From assembly GCF_003751385.1 (NCBI RefSeq), contig NZ_RJVA01000011.1:459126-523125 (forward strand): 64,000 nucleotides of DNA. Reading direction: 5' to 3'. Below the pieces are notes generated by a model, which ran no database searches, had not been told where the DNA came from, and was given only the letters and a program-made list of their open reading frames with translations. A program made the position numbers and the translations under genes. This DNA is from Desulfosoma caldarium. GTDB taxonomy: Bacteria > Desulfobacterota > Syntrophobacteria > Syntrophobacterales > DSM-9756. Of this stretch, positions 8,082-16,822 are shown piece by piece (positions within the stretch are counted from its first letter, which is position 1; each line of letters starts with the position of its first letter).

Positions 8082-8820
8082 GTGTTGTCCACTTGGACCC
8101 AGCCCTCGATGATCTCCTTGGCCTCATGAAAAGACGAAAACAGGTTGAGCCGGATACACTTAAGCGTTCTCATGAACCGCTCGATCATTCCATGGGTGAT
8201 GTCTTCAGGGCGCAGACCCCAAGCACGCACCAGCTCGAGATAACGTTTCGACGTGAAGACGAGCCCGTTGTCATTTTCAGGGCATGTACGCGATAGGCAG
8301 CTTTACTCTGTTAAGCCGGCAAATGAGCGTATCTTCCAAGCCCCCTTTCGCCACCTTGGCGTTTTGTCGACGGCTGATGCGATAACCCACAACCTCCCGG
8401 TTCCAACAATCGATCACCGCAACCCCATGACACCACCCGGAATCCGAGCAGAAAAAGTGGGTCATAGCCGTTGCCCAGTGCTTATGGGGACTCTCAGCCA
8501 CCGAGGGTTTCTTTTGAATTTGAACAGGAGGCCGCATGCCTCAATGACGTTGAATCACGGTCCAACCATGGCGCCATATGATTCACTGGGCCTTTTTCTT
8601 GTTGACAATCAAACCCATAAGCCGACACCGCTTGACGGTGGTCCTTCCATAGCCATAACGGGGATAACGCCGGATAAGCTGCTCGATGGCCTGTTCCACC
8701 TTCCGATCAACCCCCGCCGGCTTGCGCCTTCGAGGCTCGTCGTTCACCGTCGACCCACAAACCCCCACCCACTCAGCGACCTTGCGCAAACTCACCTTAT
8801 GGCCCTGGGCCTCTAGCTTC
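8042..8820 (-). pseudogene. Degenerate IS3-family transposase (orfB type)
   Basis: Three fragments in different frames together resemble an IS3-type integrase. The N-terminal piece at about 8583-8795 has the HTH_21-like RRYPRYGYGRTTVKRC. The DDE core at 8277-8537 includes VAVIDCWNREVVGY (first Asp) and VAKGGLEDTL. The C-terminal piece at 8042-8230 has MIERFMRTLK and SFHEAKEIIEGWVQ. Frameshifts and stops separate them, so no active transposase is made. No upstream orfA or intact terminal repeats were identified. A related fragment lies at 58.3-58.65 kb. Confidence 0.75.
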
Positions 8821-9151
8821 GTTTTCCATCGTAAAATGAACTCTCTTCCTCGCTGACAATAACCTCACCGTAAAACTTCATTTACTTCGTTGTAGGTATT
8901 CCTCAGGGTGCCGTCGCCTACCTGCGCGGATTTCAAGACTTTTAGCGTCGGAAATCCTCAACTGCGCCAGGCGCCGGAATCTTTATGAAAAAACACCCCA
9001 CCGTCTGGATCGGGCGCGGAAATTCTCTGTTGGAGAGAAATGACAAGCGGTGCCTTCAGAGCCAAGCAAGGGGGCATGTCTAACCGGTTGTCTGTGCCCG
9101 ACAGGGATTTGTTCCCGCTTTGAGGGATACTGGGGACGGAAGGCAGAATGT
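8821..9151. other. Intergenic upstream of bioB
   Basis: No gene was recognised between the transposase remnant and the biotin operator. The sequence has no long repeat and only short chance frames. Confidence 0.4.
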
Positions 9152-9184
9152 AAGTTAACCATAAATTTTCACCACGGTTGACGT
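9152..9184 (+). promoter_or_regulatory. Probable BirA (biotin repressor) operator before bioB
   Basis: GTTAACC (9154-9160), a 15-nt spacer, then GGTTGAC (9176-9182) form an inverted repeat with one mismatch. Known BirA sites have the form TTGTAAACC/GTTAACC-N14-16-GGTTTACAA. TTGACG (9178-9183) inside the right half-site could act as a -35 box, so bound repressor would block it. The start codon is 72 nt downstream. Whether this genome encodes a DNA-binding BirA cannot be seen here. Confidence 0.6.
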
Positions 9185-9254
9185 AAGAAACCAACAGGTG
9201 CTAAGAGCTCCGCGTGACCAATGGGTTTTCGCGGAGAAAAAAGGAGCCTGCTCA

Positions 9255-10322
9255 ATGAATTGGATCGATTCTCTGGCACGACGGGTGATGGACGGAGGGG
9301 AGGTGAGTGGTTCGGAAGCCCGGGCACTCATGGAGATCCAGGGATCGTCGGTGTACGATCTCTTGACGGTGGCCAACAAGATTGCACGGAAGTTCAAGGG
9401 CTTTCAGGTGGAATTGTGCGGCATTGTGAACGCGAAGAGCGGTCGTTGCCCGGAAGACTGCGCCTTTTGTGCCCAGTCGATGCACCATCGCACCGATGCT
9501 CCGGTCTACGGGCTCAGGCAGACCGACCACATTCTTGCCGCCTCCCGTAACGCGGCCGCTTTTGGGGCGGCGCGTTTTGGGATCGTGGCGGCCGGAACCG
9601 GTCTTGATGAAGGCCGTGAGTTGGATCGAATCTGCGAAGCGGTTCGCCAAATAGTTCATGAGGGTTATCTAAGTCCATGCGCCAGCCTTGGGATTGTGTC
9701 GGAATCGGTTCTTAACCAGCTCTGGAAGGCCGGCCTTAGGCGCTACCATCACAACCTGGAGACGGCCCGTAGCTTTTTTGGCAACATTTGCACGACGCAT
9801 GCTTATGAGGAGGATGTTCGGACCGTGCGCGTGGCCAAGAAGCTGGGTTTTTCGGTCTGTTGTGGAGGTATCTTTGGGATGGGCGAATCGGAGGCGCAGC
9901 GAGTGGAGTTGGCTCTAACTTTGCGAGACTTGGCGGTGGATTCCGTACCCATCAACTTTCTTGTTCCGGTGCCCGGGACTCCCCTCGAATTCATGCCGCC
10001 TTTGTCCCCCTTGGAATGTCTCAAGATTATCGCCGTTTACCGGTTTGTTCTCCCACGGGCCACGATCAGGGTATGCGCTGGAAGGGAGCGAAACCTTGGT
10101 GACTTGGCCTCGTGGATTTTCTTTGCGGGAGCCAATGCCATGATGATGGGCCCGTATCTCACCACGGCCGGTCGCCGGCCCGACATGGACGTGAAAATGG
10201 TCCGGGATTTGGGTTTTCACGTTGAGAGGTGTGATGATCCGCCAATTGGCCAGGGACCGGCCGATGCCTTGCCCCATTTCCAAACGTTTCAGCAGGCACC
10301 CGGCACCCAAGAAAACAACTGA
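9255..10322 (+). CDS. bioB: Biotin synthase (radical SAM)
   Basis: A 355-residue enzyme that inserts sulfur into dethiobiotin. The radical-SAM cluster motif CPEDCAFCAQS is near residue 60, preceded by the KSGRC segment. Further on are YHHNLETARSFF and RVCAGRERNL, which carry the Asn/Asp and Arg cluster ligands typical of BioB. ATG 9255 has AAAGGAG about 9 nt upstream and MNWIDSLA is a usual N-terminus. It stands alone, with no other bio gene in view, under a probable BirA operator. It converges on the next minus-strand locus with a 10-nt gap and no visible terminator. Confidence 0.93.
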   Translation: MNWIDSLARRVMDGGEVSGSEARALMEIQGSSVYDLLTVANKIARKFKGFQVELCGIVNAKSGRCPEDCAFCAQSMHHRTDAPVYGLRQTDHILAASRNAAAFGAARFGIVAAGTGLDEGRELDRICEAVRQIVHEGYLSPCASLGIVSESVLNQLWKAGLRRYHHNLETARSFFGNICTTHAYEEDVRTVRVAKKLGFSVCCGGIFGMGESEAQRVELALTLRDLAVDSVPINFLVPVPGTPLEFMPPLSPLECLKIIAVYRFVLPRATIRVCAGRERNLGDLASWIFFAGANAMMMGPYLTTAGRRPDMDVKMVRDLGFHVERCDDPPIGQGPADALPHFQTFQQAPGTQENN

Positions 10323-10332
10323 TGCAACAGGC

Positions 10333-11227
10333 CTATGAGGCCGCTCGCGCGCTAGAGCGGTTTGCTGCGTGAAAGGCCGGGTAGGCTTGCGCTTCTTCTT
10401 TACCCATGGTTTTTTCGAGCAGCTTCGGGTCTGCCAGGGTGAGGTCCACCAAGATCAGAGTGTCCAGAGCGTTGGAAAAAGCGGGATCCACGTTGAAGCC
10501 CAAAACCGTGCCGCCCACTTTGATGTTGTGTCGAAGCAATACATGCAAGGATCGTTTCTGATTTTCCAGATCGGCCACTCAATCTGAAAATAGGTTCACG
10601 TCCCTCAATCCACGGCAGAGAAGCCTCGTGTTCCAGGGCGCGGAAAGCTTGAAGCGCGGGGGGGCGCGGGCGAACCCAGCGCCCCAGTTTTCCGGAAAAG
10701 CAATGGTTTTCGAGCACAGAAAGAATCAGGTGCCGAGACAGGACATGGTAATCGTAGCTGATGCTCACGGGGCCGATGAGGGGCGTATAGATGCGTCGGC
10801 GAGCCACATAACGGCCAGTCCCCCTCCACAAGAGCCACAGAGGCGCGTAAGCCTTTTGGTATTCCGGGCGCACGAAGGACCGGCCAAGCTCGAGGCTTGT
10901 CTGCAAAAGGGGTCGAATGCCCGGTCCGTATTGAAAGAGCGTATGGGTGTAAAGGCCGGAAAGGCCGAAACTGTTCAGGATGAGATCGACTCTTCCGATG
11001 CCGTAGGCCCCCACCAACTCCCCTGCCTCTTCATGCCAGAGGAAGATGTGTTCGTAGTATCGATCGAAGCGGTCCAAATCGACGGATTGACCGGTTCCTT
11101 CTCCGGCATCCCGAAAGGCAATTTCCCGCAGCCGCCCAATTTCCGTCAACACGTGAGGAATTCGCTCGGCGAATGCACAGTAGACTCGGTACGGGCCGGC
11201 TTGAACCAGGCAGTCCGTATCGGGCAG
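10333..11227 (-). pseudogene. C-terminal GNAT (OlsB-type) acyltransferase half, disrupted
   Basis: It reads in frame from the TAA of the upstream PlsC-type gene: YRVYCAFAERIPHVLTEIGR, then LREIAFRDAGEGTGQ and YGPGIRPLLQTSLELGRSFV. These are signatures of the OlsB-like acyl-ACP-dependent N-acyltransferase family. No good start codon follows the TAA at 11230-11228; GTG 11152 would truncate the domain. Near 10580 the frame breaks: the C-terminal piece ADLENQKRSLHVLLRHNIK, then VGGTVLGFNVDPAFSNALD, is one base out. With the upstream half it resembles OlsF, a fused O-/N-acyltransferase making ornithine-type lipids, here with a stop and a frameshift. Confidence 0.7.
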
Positions 11228-12217
11228 TTATCGCACATCGTGAACAAGCCGTTCCTTCGGCAAAGGAGGGGCCACCGGAGATTTTCGACGCAAAGGCGTC
11301 AAAGGGGCTCCTTGAGTGCTGATAAGGTCTCGGGCCCGAAGAAACTTATTGGATTCCGCGCTCAGTCCCAGTGCATACGTTCGAGCCCGAAGGTAGTCGG
11401 CGGCATGGCGCGCTTCTTCCATGGAGGCAGGATTCCGAAACGCGACAGGGTTTCCCACGGTGACGCACACCGTGGCCCCGGTTTTGTTCAGCAATTCCCT
11501 GGGCAGTAAAAGGGTGCGAAGGCTTGGGTGGACAAGTCCCATAAATTGAAACAGCAAGCTGTTTCGACCTTTAAAACAGACCGGTACCACAGGGCATTGA
11601 ATTCGAAGAGCCAAGCGGGCCACGGTCCGATTCCATGGAGGATCCATAATGCGCCTTCGCTGCACGTGGACGTGGGAGACGGTCCCGGCAGGAAAAACCA
11701 CCAAGGCACCTACAGATTCCAGCCACTTTAGGCATTGGCGAAGGGGACGCACGTTTCTTTTGGCGGCACCTGTGTGTGCAAAGGGATCGACCCCGATCAG
11801 CATTGGCCTGACTTCCGCTATCCTTTCCAAAAGCCCATTGGTCATGATTTTGAAGTCGGGGCGAATGCCGAGCAAAATCCGAGCTAAAAGAATCCCTTCC
11901 AGCCCTCCAAAGGGATGGTTGGTCACCACAATCACCGGTCCTTGACCAGGAAAGGCGACCGTCGTTCCGCGAAGACGCACTCGAACTCGAAGGGCTCGAA
12001 GGGCGCCGTCCAAAAAGCTTTCTAGATTTACGGTATCCTCCACGGACCGATAAACTTTCTCCAGTCGATCCAATGCGGCGATTTTTTCAAGCAACTTGAG
12101 CAACATGGGGTGCTGTCCTGCGGGAGTTGCGTCGCCTGACACGAAAAGAGATGGCTCATGCTTCTTCATGGCAGATCTTTTCTTCGTGACTCCATTAGAC
12201 GGCTTCGCGCAGGGCAT
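11228..12217 (-). CDS. PlsC-type lysophospholipid acyltransferase (N-terminal half of an OlsF-like fusion)
   Basis: About 330 residues with VIVVTNHPFGGLEGILLARI, the acyltransferase block I in the NHPFGG form used by this family. It also has VVFPAGTVSH (block III) and CPVVPVCFKGRN (block IV). The start is ATG 12217, preceded by GGGGGAAAAGG, or ATG 12169. Its stop TAA is followed without frame change by an OlsB-like GNAT domain, so the ancestral protein was probably a single fusion of about 600 residues. Alone it may still be an active O-acyltransferase. The 5' end overlaps the upstream glycosyltransferase by 23 nt. Confidence 0.7.
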   Translation of the reverse strand: MPCAKPSNGVTKKRSAMKKHEPSLFVSGDATPAGQHPMLLKLLEKIAALDRLEKVYRSVEDTVNLESFLDGALRALRVRVRLRGTTVAFPGQGPVIVVTNHPFGGLEGILLARILLGIRPDFKIMTNGLLERIAEVRPMLIGVDPFAHTGAAKRNVRPLRQCLKWLESVGALVVFPAGTVSHVHVQRRRIMDPPWNRTVARLALRIQCPVVPVCFKGRNSLLFQFMGLVHPSLRTLLLPRELLNKTGATVCVTVGNPVAFRNPASMEEARHAADYLRARTYALGLSAESNKFLRARDLISTQGAPLTPLRRKSPVAPPLPKERLVHDVR

Positions 12218-13625
12218 CGCCTTTTCCCCCGTGAAAGTCGGCCTCGTACATTTGCCGCATGGTCAAGAAGGCTTTTTGAAAGGACCGTTTCTCCACGAAG
12301 GCGCGGGCTTTTCTCCCCATTTCACGGCGCTTTTCAGGGCGGCTGCTCATCCACACCAGGACTTGCAGCAGGCTTTCTTCCACGCTACCGCGAAAGATGA
12401 GGCCCGTTTCACCTTCCATCACATTTTCCTGCGGTCCGCCCTGATCGCTTAGCACCACGGGAAGGCCCGAAGCCTGGGCTTCCAAGACCACGTTGCCAAA
12501 CGTGTCCGTGGTACTGGGAAAAACAAAAAAGTCGCAGGACGCATAGGCTTCGGCCAGCTCCTTACCGGAAAGGTAGCCGGTGAAGACCGCGGGCGTTCCT
12601 TCCAGGGTGCGTTCCATCTCCTCTCGATAAGGACCGTCGTCCACCACCACCAGGGCCGTGTCAGGATGCGTCTTTGGAAGCCTTTTGTAGGCCTGGCAGA
12701 GCAGATCCAAATCTTTTTCCTTGGAAATGCGGCCGACGTAGAGAGCCGCCGTCTTGCCGTTTAAGCCATGCGGGAGCCGAAAGCGCTCCGATGCGAGTCC
12801 TGGATGGAAAAATTCCGTGTCAACACCACGAGGATAGGTTCGAATCTTTTCCCTTGAAACGCCATGATCGATGAGTTCTTGGCCGGTGGCGGCGGACGGC
12901 ACGTAGATTTGATCCATTTGATTGTAATACCAAATGATGTAACGCCAGGTGGCCGCTTCCAAGCCTTCGTCGCCCGTCAAGCGCTTCACGTATTGAGGAA
13001 AGGCGGTGTGGTATGTCGCTGCGATGGGCAGCGAAAGAATGCGGGCGGTCGCCAAAGCGGCGAGCCCCATGGGGCCGGGCGTTGCAGAATGAATCTGCGT
13101 GAAGCTTTGTTCGTAGCAAGTGGCCAGGATCTGCAAGAAAGGTGGAAGACTTAGGGACAGTTCCGGATATTCGGGCAGCTGATATCGCCCCACAGGCCTG
13201 AAGTTGATCACGCCATCGGGCAACCCGTCGTCCGATTCTTCCGATGTGAAAAGCGTCAATTGATGCCCCAGGTCTCGGGCTGTTTGAAGCTGCTGAAGAA
13301 GCGTTTTTGCCACCCCGTTCACGTCCCGAACCGTGTCCAAAAAGTGGGCGACGGAAAATATCCCTTCGCGCGTCTCCCCATGCATGGAAAGGTTATGACG
13401 TCGGGCAATCTCCTTTGCCAAAGCTTTATCTTTAGTGAAGTGGGAGTAGGCCACAAAATAAGGGGCCAAAAGGCCGTAAAGGGCTGCGGCCGACCCGAGA
13501 CTGCCAAAGGTGTCGAACAGGTTGCCGCTGCGAAGAGACCGAGCCGCTCGATCCACTAGGTGGACGAGAAGGGAGTCGGCCACCTGGCCCACGAACCGAT
13601 ACCAGATCTTTTCGGCCATGGACAC
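12195..13625 (-). CDS. GT4-family glycosyltransferase (C-terminal half of a PHP-GT4 fusion)
   Basis: A 476-residue open frame. Residues about 85-280 form the acceptor domain with FSVAHFLDTVRDVNGVAKTL, TYHTAFPQYV and YPRGVDTEFFHP. Residues 285-450 are the donor domain with ALYVGRISKEKDLDLL and FFVFPSTTDTFGNVVLEAQA (the E-x7-E motif). Residues 1-75 look like the linker of a larger protein, and coding similarity continues upstream past ATG 13625 to a broken PHP domain. The GT part may be expressed alone, but its natural start is lost. Its role is probably glycosylation of a lipid or diacylglycerol-like acceptor, inferred only from the acyltransferase neighbour. Confidence 0.7.
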   Translation of the reverse strand: MSMAEKIWYRFVGQVADSLLVHLVDRAARSLRSGNLFDTFGSLGSAAALYGLLAPYFVAYSHFTKDKALAKEIARRHNLSMHGETREGIFSVAHFLDTVRDVNGVAKTLLQQLQTARDLGHQLTLFTSEESDDGLPDGVINFRPVGRYQLPEYPELSLSLPPFLQILATCYEQSFTQIHSATPGPMGLAALATARILSLPIAATYHTAFPQYVKRLTGDEGLEAATWRYIIWYYNQMDQIYVPSAATGQELIDHGVSREKIRTYPRGVDTEFFHPGLASERFRLPHGLNGKTAALYVGRISKEKDLDLLCQAYKRLPKTHPDTALVVVDDGPYREEMERTLEGTPAVFTGYLSGKELAEAYASCDFFVFPSTTDTFGNVVLEAQASGLPVVLSDQGGPQENVMEGETGLIFRGSVEESLLQVLVWMSSRPEKRREMGRKARAFVEKRSFQKAFLTMRQMYEADFHGGKGDALREAV

Positions 13626-14529
13626 GGGCGTATTGAGGGCTGTATTGACGACGGTCGTAAAGCGAGGATCCTTTAAAATCAGGCACCGGGAAGTTTACCA
13701 AAATGCCTTGACGGGAGGAAGTTCGTCGTCCAGCGTCGATCGACTCCAACGGCTGCGTGCCGCTCGCGCCATGTCGTATACGCGTGCCGACCACGAGGCC
13801 GATCTTTCTTTCCCGTTCACATTCAAAGTCTTTTCCAGGAACCTCAAAAGGACATCTTTGCGACTGTGTCGGTCCAGGCGAAACCTTTCGCGATAATGGC
13901 GATGTTGAGAGAGCTATGGTCGTCAGAACCGGATATCAGAACCTTTTTGGCGGAGTTCGTGCCGACCGGGTGGATGTTGTGTGTTTCAGCGAGGCGAAGA
14001 AGACAGGCGTGATCCACACGGTTGAGAACAGCTTTTAGGACATGGTTTTACAGGCTGTTTCGGGCCCCGTTCCATTCAAAGATTTTGAACAGCAGCAGCA
14101 TCTTTTCGAAGTGCTCCACCGTGAGTTTGTCGTTGAGGCTGTAAAGGGGATGAGCCACGGCGTGAAGAATTCTTTGCTCATTCAGGTAGAGGACCAATGC
14201 ATAGATGTTTTCCCTCAGCTTCTGAATATCTGTGTGCTGCTCTTCCGAGATGTCGTAAGCCAACACATGCACCTTGCAGCCGTCTTCGGGAAAATAGGTC
14301 GTGATTTCTTCACTGATAAAGACGTCGGGCAGGTGGGCGATTTCCAGCGCACCCTGAATCGTGTTGTGGTCCGTGACGGTGACCAGATCCATGCCCTGAG
14401 CCTTGGCAATGCGGTGCACCTCTGCCGGGTTGGTGAAGCTTTAGAGGCAGCCGATCCTTTGCAGAATCCATTGGGACATTGGGACGGCCGGGTGGAAAAT
14501 CGAGAATGCACATGCAGGTCCGCTTTCAT
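13626..14529 (-). pseudogene. PHP metal-hydrolase domain of a PHP-GT4 fusion, multiply disrupted
   Basis: It starts MKADLHVHSRFSTRPSQ and continues DLVTVTDHNTIQGALEIAHL, FISEEITTYFPEDGCKVHVL, AHPLYSLNDKLTVEHFEKML and GSDDHSSLNIA, the motifs of a PHP phosphoesterase. Lesions: an 8-bp tandem duplication CATTGGGA at 14469-14484, TAA at 14443-14441, TAA at 14050-14048, loss of the segment after SDDHSSLNIA with a frame change near 13890, and TAA at 13697-13695. The remaining linker reads LRFLEKTLNVNGKER and joins the glycosyltransferase frame. It is a dead gene half. Confidence 0.8.
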
Positions 14530-14853
14530 AGGTCTTCCTCGCTTGTCAAAGTTGTCAATTCATGCCGATTGTGACACGGACATATTGTGGTTCTGTCTCG
14601 GTGCCGTGACGATGGGGTGAAAAAGAAGCGAAGAATGGACCCGTTTGCATGAAAAGGCGCGCGGGGAAAGCTAGCCACCGTGGCGAGGGGGAGGCGCGAA
14701 GCGCGATGGGACGGCTTTTTGATGGACCGGCTGTTCCCCCAAAAAAAACGGAACCGAGCACTAAGGGTGGAATGAAAACAGAATGGGTTCGATGAGAGGC
14801 CTTACCGTACCCATGGGGTCAAGATGACACGACGGCCGCACTTCATAAAACTT
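14530..14853. other. Intergenic between PHP-GT remnant and antiporter
   Basis: The 324 nt contain no recognisable gene. A run AAAAAAAA near 14742 and short GC hairpins are present but give no convincing terminator. A promoter for the PHP-GT locus is expected here but none is clear. Confidence 0.4.
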
Positions 14854-15840
14854 TTAACCTCTCGAGTTCAGAAGGAACCCCACATAGACGAAATACCCCA
14901 GGGCCAGGGCGCCGCCTTCCAAGCGATTGACGCGGCCTTGACGGCCGCTCCACGATCGGCACACGGGCCACAGTGCCAACGTGGCCAGAAGCATCACCGG
15001 AAAATCACGGTGAAAGGCTTCGGAGGAAACCGTCAGGGGCCGCACCATGGCGGGGATGCCAAGGATACCCAAGGTATTGAAAAGATTGGATCCCACCACG
15101 TTGCCCACAGCGATGTCATCTTGTTTCTTGATGGTCCCGACCACCGACGTGGCCAGTTCAGGAAGGCTCGTGCCGAAGGCCACCAGAGTGAGCCCGATGA
15201 CCAGTTCGCTCACGCCAAATCCTCTGGCCAAGGCCACGCCGCCCCAGACCAAAAAACGGCTGCCTGCCGTGAGGGTCACGAACCCCGCGACAAGAGAGAA
15301 CAGCGATCTGCCCAGAGGCGGGGTTTGCTCAAGAAGGGTTTTCTCTGCGGCGGCTTGTTGAAGAAGCACATCGGGCGCCGCGTGCTTGGCTTCGGCGATC
15401 TCTTTAGCCACAAACAAGACCAGACCCGCCGTCAACAGAAAGCCCTCAAAGCGGCTGAAGATGCCGTTTCGAGCCATGAGCCAGGCAATGACGGAGACGC
15501 CGATCAAGAGGGGATATTCTCGACGGACGATGGAACCGTGGACCATGAGGGGGCGAAAAAGGGAAGCAACCCCGAGAATGAGGCCGATATTGGCAATGTT
15601 GCTTCCCAGCACGTTCCCGACGGCCACATCGGGGTATCCCATCACGGTGGCGGTGAGGCTCACCAACAGTTCCGGTAGGGATGTGCCAAGAGAAACCACG
15701 GTGAGGCCAATGATGATCGGGGAGACACCGAGTCGACGGGCCAGGGCTGCCGCTCCGTCTACGAAGCGGTCGGCGCCCCACACCAAAGCCACAATACCCC
15801 CAAGGACGGCCATCACGTGCACGAGCATGAAAGATTCCAT
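14854..15840 (-). CDS. Calcium/sodium antiporter of the CaCA family
   Basis: A 328-residue integral membrane protein with about ten hydrophobic segments and the two inverted alpha-repeats of the family. The first has GTSLPELLVSLTA...GNVLGSNIANI and the second GTSLPELATSVVG...GNVVGSNLFNT. The acidic residues of GTSLPE bind the cation. Family members such as YrbG exchange Ca2+ or Na+ (some K+-dependent) across the inner membrane; ion choice is not readable. The start is ATG 15840 or ATG 15828; GGAG fits the latter slightly better. It follows mlaA by 16 nt. Confidence 0.88.
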   Translation of the reverse strand: MESFMLVHVMAVLGGIVALVWGADRFVDGAAALARRLGVSPIIIGLTVVSLGTSLPELLVSLTATVMGYPDVAVGNVLGSNIANIGLILGVASLFRPLMVHGSIVRREYPLLIGVSVIAWLMARNGIFSRFEGFLLTAGLVLFVAKEIAEAKHAAPDVLLQQAAAEKTLLEQTPPLGRSLFSLVAGFVTLTAGSRFLVWGGVALARGFGVSELVIGLTLVAFGTSLPELATSVVGTIKKQDDIAVGNVVGSNLFNTLGILGIPAMVRPLTVSSEAFHRDFPVMLLATLALWPVCRSWSGRQGRVNRLEGGALALGYFVYVGFLLNSRG

Positions 15841-15856
15841 CTCCGGTCTTGGACCA

Positions 15857-16651
15857 TTACTTTTTTACCTGTCTGTGGCGGTAATTGACGTAAGCGTCCC
15901 TCATGGACACGTAGGGATCCACAGCGGACGCTTTGAAGTCTTCGTATTCCCCCAGGGTCAGCGACGCGCGGTTCACCTGTTGCACCCCCTTGGCCACCCC
16001 GTGTTGCTCCCATGACAAGTAACTCAAGGGATCCAGAAAGTAGTCACCGACCAATCCCACGGTGTCTCTCAAGGTGGATGGTCCCAGGACCGGCCACATG
16101 AAAAAGATACCATTGCCCAGGCCGTAGCGGCCAAGGGTCTGGCCGAAATCCTCATCATAGGGCTTGAGGCCGAATTCCTGTTGGGCGGGATCGAACAGCC
16201 CCCCGACCCCCAAGGTGGTATTGAGGGCAAAACGCGCCAATTCGATGCCGCTTCGCTGAAACTTTAACTGAAGCGCGTTGTTGGCGATGCGAACAGGAGC
16301 CATGAGGTTGTCAAAGGCATTGCGAACACACAGGCGCACTCCCGTGGGCACAAAGGTCTTGTACACGGTGGCCAGCGGCTTGAGCACCCAGAAATAGAGC
16401 TTGTCATTGAAGTGAAAAAAAAAGCGGTTCAGGGGCCGCAATGGATCTGCTACGGTCAATTGTTCTTCGGCAAATGGATCGTCCATGTAAAACTCGTTTT
16501 CCTCAACCTCGGAGGCGGCCCACGCCGCCGGCGTCCCCCAAACGGTTGTCGTCCACGGGAATGAAATCCTTATGCTACTTCCCACCGTACTGAGAAAAGT
16601 CAGCATGCCCAGCAACATGCCGAGCCGCACCCATCTTCCTTTGCATTTCAT
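15857..16651 (-). CDS. mlaA: MlaA/VacJ-family outer-membrane lipid-asymmetry protein
   Basis: A 264-residue exported protein: a hydrophobic N-terminal segment ends near AAWAAS. Then come DPLRPLNRFFFHFNDKLYFW, VRNAFDNLMAPVRIANNALQ and GGLFDPAQQEFGL, the MlaA core. MlaA removes phospholipid from the outer leaflet and passes it to the MlaFEDB system. The usual lipobox cysteine is not evident, so it may be processed as a soluble or membrane-inserted form. The start has AAGGAGGACACC before ATG 16651. No other mla gene is adjacent. It probably forms a transcription unit with the antiporter. Confidence 0.88.
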   Translation of the reverse strand: MKCKGRWVRLGMLLGMLTFLSTVGSSIRISFPWTTTVWGTPAAWAASEVEENEFYMDDPFAEEQLTVADPLRPLNRFFFHFNDKLYFWVLKPLATVYKTFVPTGVRLCVRNAFDNLMAPVRIANNALQLKFQRSGIELARFALNTTLGVGGLFDPAQQEFGLKPYDEDFGQTLGRYGLGNGIFFMWPVLGPSTLRDTVGLVGDYFLDPLSYLSWEQHGVAKGVQQVNRASLTLGEYEDFKASAVDPYVSMRDAYVNYRHRQVKK

Positions 16652-16822
16652 GGTGTCCTCCTTCGCCCCATAAGAAGTTCATCGTCCGCCATTAAAGTCG
16701 TCCTCGGCGAGTCTTGTCAACGACTAAGGGTGCTTTTGCAATGGGCGGCCTTTATGTTATGTGACAACAACAACGCGCGGGCTTTTGGGCTCGACACGAT
16801 GGATTTCCCGGAGGACGGGTGA

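Noticed and set aside
14824..16015. Long plus-strand frames opposite the antiporter gene
   Set aside because: They mirror the antiporter codons, lack ribosome sites and have no recognisable motif.
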